Origin: Vreelandella massiliensis
GTDB lineage: Bacteria; Pseudomonadota; Gammaproteobacteria; Pseudomonadales; Halomonadaceae
Length of the DNA stretch: 64,000 nt
Reading direction: 5' to 3'
NCBI RefSeq assembly: GCF_900155385.1
Contig: NZ_LT699746.1
Coordinates: 100,041 to 164,040 of the forward strand
Positions 8,066-17,645 of this stretch are shown here, piece by piece. Both the position numbers and the translations under genes were made by a program. The notes below the pieces were generated by a model. That model was not told where the DNA came from. It did no database searches and saw only the letters and a program-made list of their open reading frames with translations. How positions within the stretch are numbered: the first letter of the stretch is position 1; every line of letters starts with the position of its first letter.

Positions 8066-11000
8066 TTATCCGTTATGTAATCGCATGATTTCAGAATGTT
8101 CGTAAGCCGCTCTAGCCCCACCTTCTCTTTGCTCGCTTGTGAGCCCTGTTGCTACGGAGTCAGCGACGTTAGTGGCCCAGTTGTCATAACGGCTTTGGTC
8201 TTGTGGTGAAAGCTGATCATAATTCACTCCTTCCGCAGTGGCCGCTTCGCGTGCAACGGCGTCAATACCACTCTGGAAAAGCGCTTGACGCTGATCCGCA
8301 TCGCTTGAATGGAGTGCCGAGGCGATAGTGCCTACACCCGCTGAATCAAACTGGCTGGCATAGTAATCACGCGCATTTTCAACACGGCCTTGGTTATATG
8401 CTCCCCGTGCTTCATTGATGTCGCCGGTATCACGGTACGTTTGGCCAGCATTGAACGCAGCTTGTGCTGCCGGTGAACTCAGGTCGACCGACCCACCACC
8501 GGCTTCAAAGGCTTGACGCTGATCTTCGTTCATAGAGCCGTAACCGAAGGCTTGGGCTTGATGATCCGGTAGCCCCAGTCCTTGTCCGACTGAAGAAACA
8601 GCACCACCACCCGTCGGGTTTTGAAGCATGGTGGGCGCCATCATATCGCCGCTGCTGCTAGTAGGGTCGTTACCCGACCACCCGCCACCTGGCATGATTC
8701 GATCCGACGCGCCAGCAAAGCCGCCTTGCACATCGGCGGTTGCGCTTTCGCCTAGCACCGCTGATGCGAGTTTATTGCCAGCCCAGGTATTCGACGGTGA
8801 TCCAGCCCCATCTATACGAGAGCTAATCGCATCGCCAGCTTGTTTTTGCTGGTTATCGGAGTTGGTCTGGCGTGCAGCGTCGGCATTGGCCCCGTAATGG
8901 GATTCGACAAGGCCACGATCCCCATTGGGGCCGAGGCTATGTTCAGGCGTCGGAGTGCTTTGATAAGCACCGCCACCGACATCCGCAGGCTGATCAATAC
9001 CGTCACCAATACCTTCATTACGGCCAGCCCCCGATCCAGGCATGGTGTCACCGTAGCTACCGCCGGATGCGTCACCCAGTACGCTAAGAAATTCCGCTTG
9101 ATGTTCTGAATCGCCATGATAAAGCTCGTACATTTGCGCAGCAGCCTTCGCGTCGGTGCTCGACATGCCATAACCGCCATCATCTTTATCCGCTGCATAC
9201 CGAATGGCCCGCTCATTAGCGGACTGTTTCATATCGCTGGACGCATTGGTGTTGAAGTAGCCATCCAGTTTAGCGGATGCGCCGCTGTCGGTCAGCATTT
9301 TACCAACGCGATCAGCGCGGAAAGATTCGCTGGCACCGAATTGCTCGCTGGCTTGTTCTAGCTTCTGAAAACTCTTGGAAGTCGACGTTACTTCACTGGC
9401 AGAAGACTGCATGGAGTGAGCACGTTCAGCCCCCCATGTTTGAGCCAGCTGTTCCTGCGAGGTGCCCTGTAGCTGATGCGAAAGCGATTCAGCAAGTGCG
9501 GCTGTATCCGATTCGCTCCAACTGCTACCCGCCGTGCTTTGAAGTGTATCGCTAACCGTTTGGTCAACAGAAAAGCCTTGAGAGGCCGCAGCGGAAACAC
9601 TGATGCCCATTTTGCTGAGAATGCCGCCCAGTGTTTTTCCTGTCCCTGCGCTGGCGTTGGCCGCCATTTCAGAACGCAGTGCTTCCGTTTGTGTCTTGGA
9701 AAGATCGAGCTTTTCCCCAATCTGCGAGGCTGTGTCATTAAGCGCGTTGACGCCTTCCGTGCTGGTACTATTAAGCGCACTATTAAATGATTCGACGCGC
9801 CCTTGCGAGCTAGATAGTGTTTCACCTTCTTTATAGCCCGTTGTGGCAGAGCCCATAAGCGATTCCGACGCCTGCACCTGCTCTTGCCGTGCTGACTGCA
9901 TGGAGCTTTGTGATAGCTGCCCCACATCGAACTTGAATAAGCTATCTTCAGCCCCAGAGAGGACTCGACCAGAACCGGCGCTATGTTGGTACATCGCCGC
10001 GCTTTGCATGACAGCGCCAGGCTGAACCGCATCGGGAGAAGCGACTTTTTCATTTACATGGTCAGCACCTTGCATACGCTGGGCGAGCGATGTCATGGCG
10101 TATGCCGAGCCGGTCAACAGCACAAGCGTTAAGATTGGTGTTGAAGCAGCGAGCATCCCCCCAACCGCAATCCAGTGTGATAGGCGTTTATCTGCTTGAT
10201 CGAGTGCATAGAACGACGAGGAAAAGTTGTCGATTTGCGCCAGCTCGCCAGCGGCGACGGTATGCAAGTACAAATTTGTCATGGCTAATACTGGCATCCA
10301 AAGTTGTACCCACAACAACATTTGCCCGTATTTCATGGCGAGCTTCATCCCGATACCGCCCAGCACAAGGATGAAGGCAGCAAAAGGCAGGATGGAGTAC
10401 GCAAATCCCTCGATGAACGTCATCATCGGCCTAACTGTTGACATAAAGATGGTCTGTTCACTGGCCCATTGCACATTACGCTGATCAAGCGCCTGATTCA
10501 CCATGACAGCCGTATTGGTATCGAGAAAGTCCTTATAGCGATCCCCCATTGATTGAATAAAAATGGGTTCCAAAAGGGACAATTTCACAAAATCTTGAGC
10601 ATCTTCAGTGCCCAGACCCAACATATCGAGTGAGTCCGATATTTCCTCAGAAGGGGTGTTGCCACTGGGGCCAGCGCTCATACCGCCTTCGGGCTTGATA
10701 AGTCGTTCCAAAACATCGTCGAGGTCATGGCCACTGCTGACCGAATCCGTCCAGCTAATGAGCTTAGGGTAGGCAGCGGTGCAAGTTTTATTGACAGGCG
10801 AGCTTAATCCACCCGTTTCATAATAGGGTGTCGAAAACGTCTTTGAGTTAAATTTGATGCCTTCCGTCTCGTCGAAAGGGTCGTCGTAGATTTCCTCAAT
10901 CGTCGCTTCACCGCGCAGAATCTTTTGTGAGGTGCAGTTACGAAGGTATTGATCCCAGCTTTCACGAAAACCTGGCTCTGCCTCGTCCAGTGCGGCTAAT

Positions 11001-11473
11001 AGGGCTGTATCAGAGCCACCACGGCGGACAGTGTTAAGCACCTTCAGGGCGTCAACAAAACCGCCGCCTTGTGATAGGCCCGTGGGAGCAGTCGAGGCGT
11101 TCAATGGGGCAAAGGCGGTTTCAAACATTTCGGTTAACCCTAGCCCGACTTGTGACACCATCGCGCCAGGAGCCGCGATACCCAGTGGTACATCACCCAC
11201 CGTTTCATCGTGATTGTCGTAAACGCCGTGGACAGCCACATCCACGGTGGGGCCAAACATCAGGGCATAGAGCAAAAAGGCAGCAGCAATCTGACCGACG
11301 CTGATCTCCTTGCCGCCGTTCATAATGGTCTGAAAGCCTAAAATAATGATGCCCAGCACCATGCCGATTTGAATCAACTGGGAAAAGTCACCGCTGCCGG
11401 TAATGGACGCGACGGCTTTTAATACTTCGGCTAAGTAGGCACCGGAGCCGATAGAATAAATCACATAATCCAT
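8066..11473 (-). CDS. traG: TraG mating pair formation/stabilisation protein
   Basis: TraG of F-type systems is an inner membrane protein whose N-terminal part is needed for pilus assembly and whose large periplasmic C-terminal part stabilises mating pairs and is the target of exclusion. The 1135-residue product has membrane segments near residues 30-80 and several at about 350-460, followed by a long Ser, Ala, Gln and Gly-rich region with many repeats of helical, low-complexity character. It is the last gene of a traF-traH-traG operon and starts ten bases after traH, with AAGGAGG before its ATG. The order and sizes match SXT and IncA/C relatives. Confidence 0.88.
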   Translation of the reverse strand: MDYVIYSIGSGAYLAEVLKAVASITGSGDFSQLIQIGMVLGIIILGFQTIMNGGKEISVGQIAAAFLLYALMFGPTVDVAVHGVYDNHDETVGDVPLGIAAPGAMVSQVGLGLTEMFETAFAPLNASTAPTGLSQGGGFVDALKVLNTVRRGGSDTALLAALDEAEPGFRESWDQYLRNCTSQKILRGEATIEEIYDDPFDETEGIKFNSKTFSTPYYETGGLSSPVNKTCTAAYPKLISWTDSVSSGHDLDDVLERLIKPEGGMSAGPSGNTPSEEISDSLDMLGLGTEDAQDFVKLSLLEPIFIQSMGDRYKDFLDTNTAVMVNQALDQRNVQWASEQTIFMSTVRPMMTFIEGFAYSILPFAAFILVLGGIGMKLAMKYGQMLLWVQLWMPVLAMTNLYLHTVAAGELAQIDNFSSSFYALDQADKRLSHWIAVGGMLAASTPILTLVLLTGSAYAMTSLAQRMQGADHVNEKVASPDAVQPGAVMQSAAMYQHSAGSGRVLSGAEDSLFKFDVGQLSQSSMQSARQEQVQASESLMGSATTGYKEGETLSSSQGRVESFNSALNSTSTEGVNALNDTASQIGEKLDLSKTQTEALRSEMAANASAGTGKTLGGILSKMGISVSAAASQGFSVDQTVSDTLQSTAGSSWSESDTAALAESLSHQLQGTSQEQLAQTWGAERAHSMQSSASEVTSTSKSFQKLEQASEQFGASESFRADRVGKMLTDSGASAKLDGYFNTNASSDMKQSANERAIRYAADKDDGGYGMSSTDAKAAAQMYELYHGDSEHQAEFLSVLGDASGGSYGDTMPGSGAGRNEGIGDGIDQPADVGGGAYQSTPTPEHSLGPNGDRGLVESHYGANADAARQTNSDNQQKQAGDAISSRIDGAGSPSNTWAGNKLASAVLGESATADVQGGFAGASDRIMPGGGWSGNDPTSSSGDMMAPTMLQNPTGGGAVSSVGQGLGLPDHQAQAFGYGSMNEDQRQAFEAGGGSVDLSSPAAQAAFNAGQTYRDTGDINEARGAYNQGRVENARDYYASQFDSAGVGTIASALHSSDADQRQALFQSGIDAVAREAATAEGVNYDQLSPQDQSRYDNWATNVADSVATGLTSEQREGGARAAYEHSEIMRLHNG

Positions 11474-11482
11474 AGAGCCTCC

Positions 11483-12901
11483 TTAGTTTGTGCCTACTAC
11501 ATCAGGGTTGGTGTTGCTTAGATGGTGGCGAGGCACGTCCGCTTCTTGTAAAAGCGCACGGTACATCGCTTCCATATCCGCTACGTTTTGATCCACCTGA
11601 ATTTCACGGGTTTGCGCGTGGAGCAGGTCAGTCGCCTCAGTGATTAAATCCATCACGCGGCTTCGATGTGGAGAGTCCATATTGTTAGCAGCGGTGCGCG
11701 CCGCACGAAGTTGCGCACGAACCAAGTTGACTGACATTTCAAGAGACAGGAGTGGTAGAAACTCACGGGCGAGGTGTTCGGCGGCGGCCTGGTTGATAGG
11801 TGCTAAACGTGCCATGCGAGCGCCAAACTCAAACGGCAACGATGTCATTAGGTTTTGCTGCGACTGAGGTACGGCGCTATCGGGATTGTGTTCTTCACCA
11901 TAAGCGGCAATGAGGCCGGAGCTTGAAGACGAACCAAGAAGTGCGTCTTCTAGTAATTGCGACATCCCTTCAACGTCTTGCGTCGTTGCGGTAGGGGAGT
12001 CGCATTCGCTGTAATTGTTGCAAGAGACGACCTGTTCGTTATCGCCGCCAAAAACGAAAGAGTAGAGGTTGAGTTGTCCGTTTATCGTGTCGACATCGCG
12101 TTCTTCGTCGGGACTGCCTTTTTGTCCGACAATCACGGTGCCGGTGACGGACTGCACCATTTCCATGATTTCATTGTTGCTGCCATTGCCGACCCATGAC
12201 CAACTGCCAACATCGGCATCCTGCAAAGCCGTCCAAAAGATATTGCCGACCATTTCGTTGTAGTCGTCTTGGGTTTGAGTGTTGGTGCTAATAGCGGATT
12301 CGGTATTGCTGCCGTCGCCGATATTGCTGAAAGAGTCAAAGAAGTCGTCGAACGCCTGTCCTTCTTGCCCTGTCAGGCCCATGTCGACATTGAAACTACG
12401 CTCAATCGCTTGCGCCCCTGGTGCCATGATCCCTTGTGCCATTTCACAAGAGTTCATTGATAACGCATTGAGTTCCCTGACGGTATTTTCAATTTCTTGC
12501 ATCAAACCCGCGATTTTGGGGGATACCACTTCCAGGCCGAGTTTAAAGGCCATGTTTTTCGCGTTACTGATGATGGCACGGCCAATTTGCGTTAGCTGGT
12601 CAGAGTCAACGAACGAGAACGAGCCGCCAAATAAGTCGATGCCGCCGCAAGAAGCATCGGCGCTGGGCATTTGAATATTGACTAGCTGTTCTTCCATCAC
12701 GGGTGAGCGCACGCGCATTCCGCCGCCGGAAATGACACCACGAGACTGGGTTTCCCATTTCCCCGCAGGTGAATGAGACACCATGCCGTCAAACATGCCG
12801 CTAATCGTTTCGTTCACGCCTGTTGCCTGAGCTGTTGCGCTTATTAAAGTGAAGCTAGCAAGGGCGATGGCACCGGCTAGCGGTTTCACACGTAGCGTCA
12901 T
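11483..12901 (-). CDS. traH: TraH conjugal transfer pilus assembly protein
   Basis: TraH is a periplasmic or outer-membrane-associated component of F-type pilus assembly. The 472 residues begin with a signal peptide (LASFTLISATAQA). The N-terminal segment SRGVISGGGMRVRSPV and the following CGGIDLFGGSFSFVDSDQL are typical of TraH. Helical coiled segments lie in the C-terminal half. Two cysteines in CNNYSEC near residue 300 may form a disulfide with help from TraF. Its start overlaps the traF stop as ATGA, so translation is probably coupled. Confidence 0.9.
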   Translation of the reverse strand: MTLRVKPLAGAIALASFTLISATAQATGVNETISGMFDGMVSHSPAGKWETQSRGVISGGGMRVRSPVMEEQLVNIQMPSADASCGGIDLFGGSFSFVDSDQLTQIGRAIISNAKNMAFKLGLEVVSPKIAGLMQEIENTVRELNALSMNSCEMAQGIMAPGAQAIERSFNVDMGLTGQEGQAFDDFFDSFSNIGDGSNTESAISTNTQTQDDYNEMVGNIFWTALQDADVGSWSWVGNGSNNEIMEMVQSVTGTVIVGQKGSPDEERDVDTINGQLNLYSFVFGGDNEQVVSCNNYSECDSPTATTQDVEGMSQLLEDALLGSSSSSGLIAAYGEEHNPDSAVPQSQQNLMTSLPFEFGARMARLAPINQAAAEHLAREFLPLLSLEMSVNLVRAQLRAARTAANNMDSPHRSRVMDLITEATDLLHAQTREIQVDQNVADMEAMYRALLQEADVPRHHLSNTNPDVVGTN

Positions 12902-13950
12902 TGGCTTTGCTCCTCAAAAAAACTGTTTTCAGCCTCTTTCACGACACGCATGAGTTCATTGGGTGGAATGAAATTGGTGTCGCTGTCGCGCTGCAAGTCT
13001 GAAAGGTCTTCGTTGGCTAGCATCCGTGTCAGGTCGACATCCAAGTTTTCGATGGGGCGTGCGCTGTTATATTCCTCTTGTGTTACCCAGCCCTGACGGT
13101 ATGCGCCGATCAAAATACGGTGGCGTGCATCGTCGACGGACACAGGAGAGTGAGCGATGGGTTCAAAGATTTCGCCAGGCGCAGCGAGATAGAGTGCAGG
13201 CGCACGCGGCACACCGATTTGCTCAGCGTGGCCCTGGTCGCGTCGCATATTGGGAAAGGGATTACCAGGCAGGTGTTTACCGTCTAGCGAGATAGGGATA
13301 ACGGCGAAGTCTTTTTCCAGCTCCCGTATAACAGGCGCCATCGTGGCGCAGGCTTCACAAGTGGAGGAATAGAAAAAGAACATGCCGACTTCCTCAGCGA
13401 GTTCACTGACAAGCCGATTACGTGTGCGGTTGGCGCGCTCTGTCTGGCGTTGTGCGGCTGCGCTGGCGCTGGGTCGCCGGTTGGTTTCATCCAGCACAGG
13501 ATCACCCAATACGGCGAGTTGAGCACTTTGGGCAAACTGCTCACTGCGATCCATGACGTAGCGCTGCAAATACATGTACGCCCTGACGTTCTCCACTGTC
13601 GGGTTGTTCCAGGCGGCGTCTTCGTATTTTTCGAGGTTTTCCCGAAACCATGCCGCCGACAAAGCCGGTGGCCCTTCGGGCTGTTGAGCCTCTTGAGGCT
13701 TAGGTGTTTGTTTTTTCGGTTCCGGTGCCGGTGGCGGTGTTTTTTTTGCGACCGTCTCCGGCTCTTTGTTAGGTTCCTTTTCGGGTTCTGGCTCTGGTTC
13801 CGGTGGTGACTCATAGAAAAACCAGCCGTCGCGACCATCTTCCCAAAAGGTTGATTGCTGGGGGGCATTGTCTAGCGCCAGTGCTGGCGCTGGCATCGTC
13901 AGGGCTAAAGCCAACGCGAACGTGCGTAAGCGAAGATTAGGTAGCGCCAT
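12898..13950 (-). CDS. traF: TraF conjugal transfer pilus assembly protein (thioredoxin-like)
   Basis: F-type TraF is a periplasmic thioredoxin-fold protein that works with TraH in pilus assembly. The 350-residue product has a signal peptide (LALALTMPAPALA), a Pro/Glu/Lys-rich linker at residues 50-90, and a C-terminal thioredoxin-like domain with the CxxC-like site STCEACATMAPVI near residue 198 and a cis-Pro region VPRAPALYLA. Many TraF proteins lack CxxC, but this one keeps a CEAC pair and may be redox active. It heads the traFHG operon and lies opposite a divergent gene of unknown function. Confidence 0.9.
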   Translation of the reverse strand: MALPNLRLRTFALALALTMPAPALALDNAPQQSTFWEDGRDGWFFYESPPEPEPEPEKEPNKEPETVAKKTPPPAPEPKKQTPKPQEAQQPEGPPALSAAWFRENLEKYEDAAWNNPTVENVRAYMYLQRYVMDRSEQFAQSAQLAVLGDPVLDETNRRPSASAAAQRQTERANRTRNRLVSELAEEVGMFFFYSSTCEACATMAPVIRELEKDFAVIPISLDGKHLPGNPFPNMRRDQGHAEQIGVPRAPALYLAAPGEIFEPIAHSPVSVDDARHRILIGAYRQGWVTQEEYNSARPIENLDVDLTRMLANEDLSDLQRDSDTNFIPPNELMRVVKEAENSFFEEQSQ

Positions 13951-14267
13951 CGTAGACCTCTTTGGTGTGTCACTTACCGTCGATGGTACGAGGCCGTTAC
14001 GAAAACGAGTGCGGCTGAAGTTGGAAAAAACAGGTATTCAGTGGCGAAACGCCGGTGAGGTGGACCCAAAGTGACTCGCGGGCCTGAGATGCCTTTCCAT
14101 AAAGGAGCGTTGATGATCTACCTTGAAAAAACGGCGTATTGATCACGACATCGAAAAGGGGAGTCAATTACAATACAAAGTACAAAATACACTATAGCAC
14201 CCTTGCCCAAGGAACCGGCAGCAGTGGTGTAGGCTGACTTGCAGACAATATAAGGGAGAGTACGGAA
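13951..14267. other. Divergent promoter region between traF and an unknown gene
   Basis: This 317-base region should hold the traF operon promoter on the minus strand and one for the gene at 14268 on the plus strand. A TTACAA ... TATAGC pair near 14169-14197 could be a plus-strand promoter. Nothing else is recognised. Confidence 0.4.
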
Positions 14268-15113
14268 ATGGCCCCCGCACGTCATATACTTGAGAGTGTT
14301 AAAGCGATAGAGAATAACGATCCAACCAAGGGGGAGGCCGCAAGTTATACCGATGATGTTGATTTGCTAAAATCGGCAGCACTATCTGTACTTGCTGGTG
14401 TTTATCAGATGCGAAGTGCTGCGTTGCCGCCGATGACAACGCCAGCCTTGTCAGCTAATCCGCCTTTTGGCGATTGGCCAAGCGCGTTTCAGCACAGTCT
14501 TGTGCTGGGCGAATTTGAAGTGCTGGAAGATTTTTTACACCTAGACGTGTGTATCGCGCCTTTTTGGCCGGTCGGTAACGCCGGTTGTCCTCTCTATCGT
14601 ATCGCCTCGGTCTACGATGCGGTAAGAAGCATCAAGGCTGTTGAGTATGCCTTCACGACTAGACGTGGGCCACCCAATAAAATCGAAGATGCGGGTTCGC
14701 AGCGGATTATCGAGCGAGCTTATGAGCGGATGGCGCTTTTACCCAAAGATACATTTCTATTTTGGCAGCCAGAAGCAAAACAGCTCGCTGATACCTTTGC
14801 GCATGAACAGCAAGAGCGACTTCATGCCCATGAGAAACGGGCCGAAGAAACCATGCGCCATCCGGTAGGCCGTCGCCTTCACGAACGCCTGGTGGCCGCT
14901 CTCTCTGATGTACCTTATTTATTGGATCAGACAGTGCCCGATGCCGCATGGCAAGAACTAGACACCTTCGCGGGTATCGTGGGAACACAGCGAGTCGCGG
15001 ATATGGTGGAGTCCATGACGCTGCCGACAAGCCCTGTCATCTGGGAAACGATGGTCGACACCATGAGAAAACGTGCAGAAACGGAGCTAAAAAGTATCTC
15101 AGGCGGCGCTTAG
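14268..15113 (+). CDS. Unknown 281-residue protein
   Basis: I do not recognise this product. It has no signal peptide or membrane segment and looks soluble and mostly helical, with a Gln/Glu/His-rich helix near residues 175-205. It follows AAGGGAGAG nine or ten bases before the ATG. Its 3' end overlaps the convergent helicase gene by 15 bases, a compact arrangement that suggests a settled backbone gene. Confidence 0.55.
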   Translation: MAPARHILESVKAIENNDPTKGEAASYTDDVDLLKSAALSVLAGVYQMRSAALPPMTTPALSANPPFGDWPSAFQHSLVLGEFEVLEDFLHLDVCIAPFWPVGNAGCPLYRIASVYDAVRSIKAVEYAFTTRRGPPNKIEDAGSQRIIERAYERMALLPKDTFLFWQPEAKQLADTFAHEQQERLHAHEKRAEETMRHPVGRRLHERLVAALSDVPYLLDQTVPDAAWQELDTFAGIVGTQRVADMVESMTLPTSPVIWETMVDTMRKRAETELKSISGGA

Positions 15114-16568
15114 CCCTTTGGCTCTGTTGTGCCGCGTGACCACTTTTTGCAATTGCGTATTGATCGCCAGCAGTGTCTTTGCCCGCGTAGCCGCGACATA
15201 CATGAGGTTAATTTCAGCGTCACGTTCGGCTGGATCGAGGTCGTCGAATAGATCAGGAAAATCATCGACGAGGTAGACGCACTCCCATTCCAACCCCTTA
15301 GCGCGATGCGCAGTCGTTACGACTATATCGGCGTCGTCTGGCGATGCCGATAGCCGCTTTTCCAGCATTTTCATTTCCTGATCGAAGTGCGGATAGGTAT
15401 CGAGCACTTTGATAGCGCGGAGCATTTCGGGGTCTTTGGTTTCCTCGGCAATGGCTTTGTACTGCGTGAAATCATTGAAATCCCGTAGCAGCTGCTTATT
15501 GCGGATATGGTCACGCTTGTTACGTGAAAGCCAGAACAAGTCTTCCATGTCGGCGAGTGGATACGAGTCACCGCCACCGACAAGATGCACCGATAATTTG
15601 CGACGTGAGAAATGCAGGGCTGTTTGCATAACGCCCATCATGGTGCGGGCCAAGAACGTCACCTGCGGCACGGGCGACTGTTTGAGCTGGAATTGATTGC
15701 TGGGGATAACGCAATCCTGGCGTTGGCTCAATCCGCGCAGCGGCACTTTTTCCCCGCGTAGCGCCAGCAAAGCGTTCGCCGTGGCACTAATACGCTCACC
15801 GAACCGAAACGATGTGGCGATCCGCATCACCTTGGCGTCTTTAACTCGATGTGAGGCCATTGCGTCTTGAGCCCCACGCCACTGATAAATCGCTTGATAG
15901 GGATCACCCGCCAGCAACACGCGGCACCTGGGCTGGTCTATGACAATGGCCTCAGCGCATGGGTTGGAGTCCTGAGCTTCATCAAGCAGCACGATGTCAT
16001 AGCGCGAAGATAAGTCCGGCTGGCTTAGCTGGTAGAGCTTAAAGTAGCCGTCGTGGGTCATAGATACTTCGCGGTTTTCTACATCGCACATCGCTTTCCA
16101 TAAGCGTTTAGCGTGATGAATCACAATCGCTTGGCGATCTTTGGCCTTGCTGGTGGCATCGAGAGAAATGGGCCAATGATGGCGATCAATCGTTTTGTCG
16201 GCGCTAATGGCAAACGCATGAATCGTGGCGCGAATGTCTTGTGCCAGCGACCAATCAAACGTATTTACCGCGTCGGTAATGTCGCGTAAACGCAGGTTGG
16301 GAGAGAGCTTGTGCCGGTAATCTTTCCCGATAGCAGCATACGCGAGCTGGTGCGTGGTTTTGCAAGTGACGTTTGACGGAAATCGAGCCTGCGCGTCTTC
16401 CCGAATCGCACGGTTATAGGCGACGTAGAGTATCCGAGCATCGGGATTCGCCTTGGCAAACGCCACAAGCGTTGTGGTCTTACCTGTACCGGCATACGCC
16501 TTAACGACGAGCTTTTGCCCCTTAAAGTTAGCCACGGGCTGCTGTTCTTCTGTTAGGGCATGAGACAC
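15099..16568 (-). CDS. UvrD/Rep-like superfamily 1 helicase
   Basis: This 489-residue ATP-dependent helicase has the expected SF1 motifs: Walker A KAYAGTGKTTTLVAF near residue 27, motif II LLDEAQDSN near 200, motif III LLAGDPYQAIYQWRG near 225, motif V TTAHRAKGLEWECVYL near 415, and motif VI YVAATRAK near 455. It is shorter than UvrD (about 720 residues), so the 1B/2B accessory domains are reduced. Related small helicases occur on conjugative elements, where they may assist replication or repair. It is transcribed alone, with AGGAGGGG before its start. Confidence 0.88.
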   Translation of the reverse strand: MSHALTEEQQPVANFKGQKLVVKAYAGTGKTTTLVAFAKANPDARILYVAYNRAIREDAQARFPSNVTCKTTHQLAYAAIGKDYRHKLSPNLRLRDITDAVNTFDWSLAQDIRATIHAFAISADKTIDRHHWPISLDATSKAKDRQAIVIHHAKRLWKAMCDVENREVSMTHDGYFKLYQLSQPDLSSRYDIVLLDEAQDSNPCAEAIVIDQPRCRVLLAGDPYQAIYQWRGAQDAMASHRVKDAKVMRIATSFRFGERISATANALLALRGEKVPLRGLSQRQDCVIPSNQFQLKQSPVPQVTFLARTMMGVMQTALHFSRRKLSVHLVGGGDSYPLADMEDLFWLSRNKRDHIRNKQLLRDFNDFTQYKAIAEETKDPEMLRAIKVLDTYPHFDQEMKMLEKRLSASPDDADIVVTTAHRAKGLEWECVYLVDDFPDLFDDLDPAERDAEINLMYVAATRAKTLLAINTQLQKVVTRHNRAKGLSAA

Positions 16569-16687
16569 CGCTACCCCTCCTTCTGACGATTTTTGCCAAC
16601 GTTAGCACGGCATTCGGAGCGACCTAGCAGGTGAGAGGCGGCTTTTTGGGGTTGTGCGCGGGGCTTTCACCGAGGCAACAGGTTTTC

Positions 16688-16751
16688 GACAAGTCGGCAA
16701 ACCGTCGTGTCGGTAATCCGTCGTGTCGGAAAACCGACATGTCGATAATCC
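16688..16751. repeat. Four tandem 16-bp iterons
   Basis: Four direct copies of a 16-base unit with core GTCGGNAANCC run without gaps from 16688, 16704, 16720 and 16736. Copies differ at about two to five positions. Such exact-period arrays are typical of plasmid replication origins or binding sites of a repressor. No replication initiator gene is seen next to it; the nearest downstream gene encodes a YdjM-like membrane protein. The function is open. Confidence 0.8.
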
Positions 16752-16934
16752 GCGCTCTTAGTAATGTATCTATTAGTAGAAATGTAAGGAGTCCTAAAAA
16801 TGGCCATTTGCGCACAGCGCAAATGGTTTTCTTGGCCAACACCCCAGTTTTCCCTTTCTCAGCGACGTGGCCATTTCGGCGCCGTGCTTACACTGGCGCT
16901 CAACGAAGGCAGCGACGATAAATAGGAGGCAAGG

Positions 16935-17612
16935 ATGGCGATGTTTGGCACTCACTTAGGCGCCGCCGTGGTTGGTGGTACGGTGCTGGCCAACGCGGGG
17001 TATGCGGCCCACATCTGGCGAGCCAGTGAAATGCTGCCTGTCATCGCTTTGGTCATCATTGGTGGCTTGCTGCCGGACATTGACGCGAAGAAGTCGCATT
17101 CCGTGAAATTGATCTTTTCGGTGCTAGGGCTGATGGCAATGGTGGCCATGTCATTTTCCTTGCGTGAGGACATGGCGTTGTTACCGGCGTTACTCGCCAG
17201 TATTGGTGCTTATGTTGCAGTGCGACATGGGTTTTTCCATGCGTTTAACGCCATCACTGTGCATCGCGGAAATGCTCACTCTCTCGTCGCGTTGCTTTTT
17301 TCCAGCACGGCTACGACGGTTTTAACGCACTCTCTCACTGGTGCCTCGATTTTGAGTTGGTCATACGGATTCGCCTTGCTGGCTGGCGGGCTAATTCATT
17401 TGGTGCTTGATGAAATTTACTCGGTCGACCTGGCGGGAGCACGATTAAAAAAATCGTTTGGTTCGGCACTGAAATTCATGGATAAAAACTCGCCGGTTCC
17501 AGGGCTGGCAATGCTACTGGCGTCGCTTGTGATGTTGCCTGCGATGCCGCCTTTGCGCGACGGCGTGACAATTCTCGCTGCCTTTGTCGATGCCTTCTCT
17601 CGTATAGGGTGA
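16935..17612 (+). CDS. YdjM-like metal-dependent membrane hydrolase
   Basis: This 225-residue protein matches the YdjM/DUF457 family of LexA-regulated inner-membrane putative metal-dependent hydrolases. Histidines and acidic residues typical of the family are visible: THLGAAVVGG at the N terminus, LPDIDAKKS near residue 52, HRGNAHS near 115 and HLVLDEIYSVD near 155. Several hydrophobic segments lie between them. Substrate is unknown. AGGAGGCAAGG precedes the ATG. The iterons 184 bases upstream may control it. The next gene has an almost identical ribosome binding site and may be co-transcribed. Confidence 0.75.
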   Translation: MAMFGTHLGAAVVGGTVLANAGYAAHIWRASEMLPVIALVIIGGLLPDIDAKKSHSVKLIFSVLGLMAMVAMSFSLREDMALLPALLASIGAYVAVRHGFFHAFNAITVHRGNAHSLVALLFSSTATTVLTHSLTGASILSWSYGFALLAGGLIHLVLDEIYSVDLAGARLKKSFGSALKFMDKNSPVPGLAMLLASLVMLPAMPPLRDGVTILAAFVDAFSRIG

Positions 17613-17645
17613 AAAGCAGACCTAGCGGAATTTAGGAGGCAAGAC

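Noticed and set aside
12898..13950. TraF as a DsbC/DsbD-type general disulfide enzyme
   Set aside because: Operon order, size and N-terminal Pro-rich linker fit F-type TraF better.
16631..16921. A 96-codon plus-strand frame over the 16-bp iterons
   Set aside because: The repeated coding sequence is a by-product of the iterons and the frame has no ribosome binding site.
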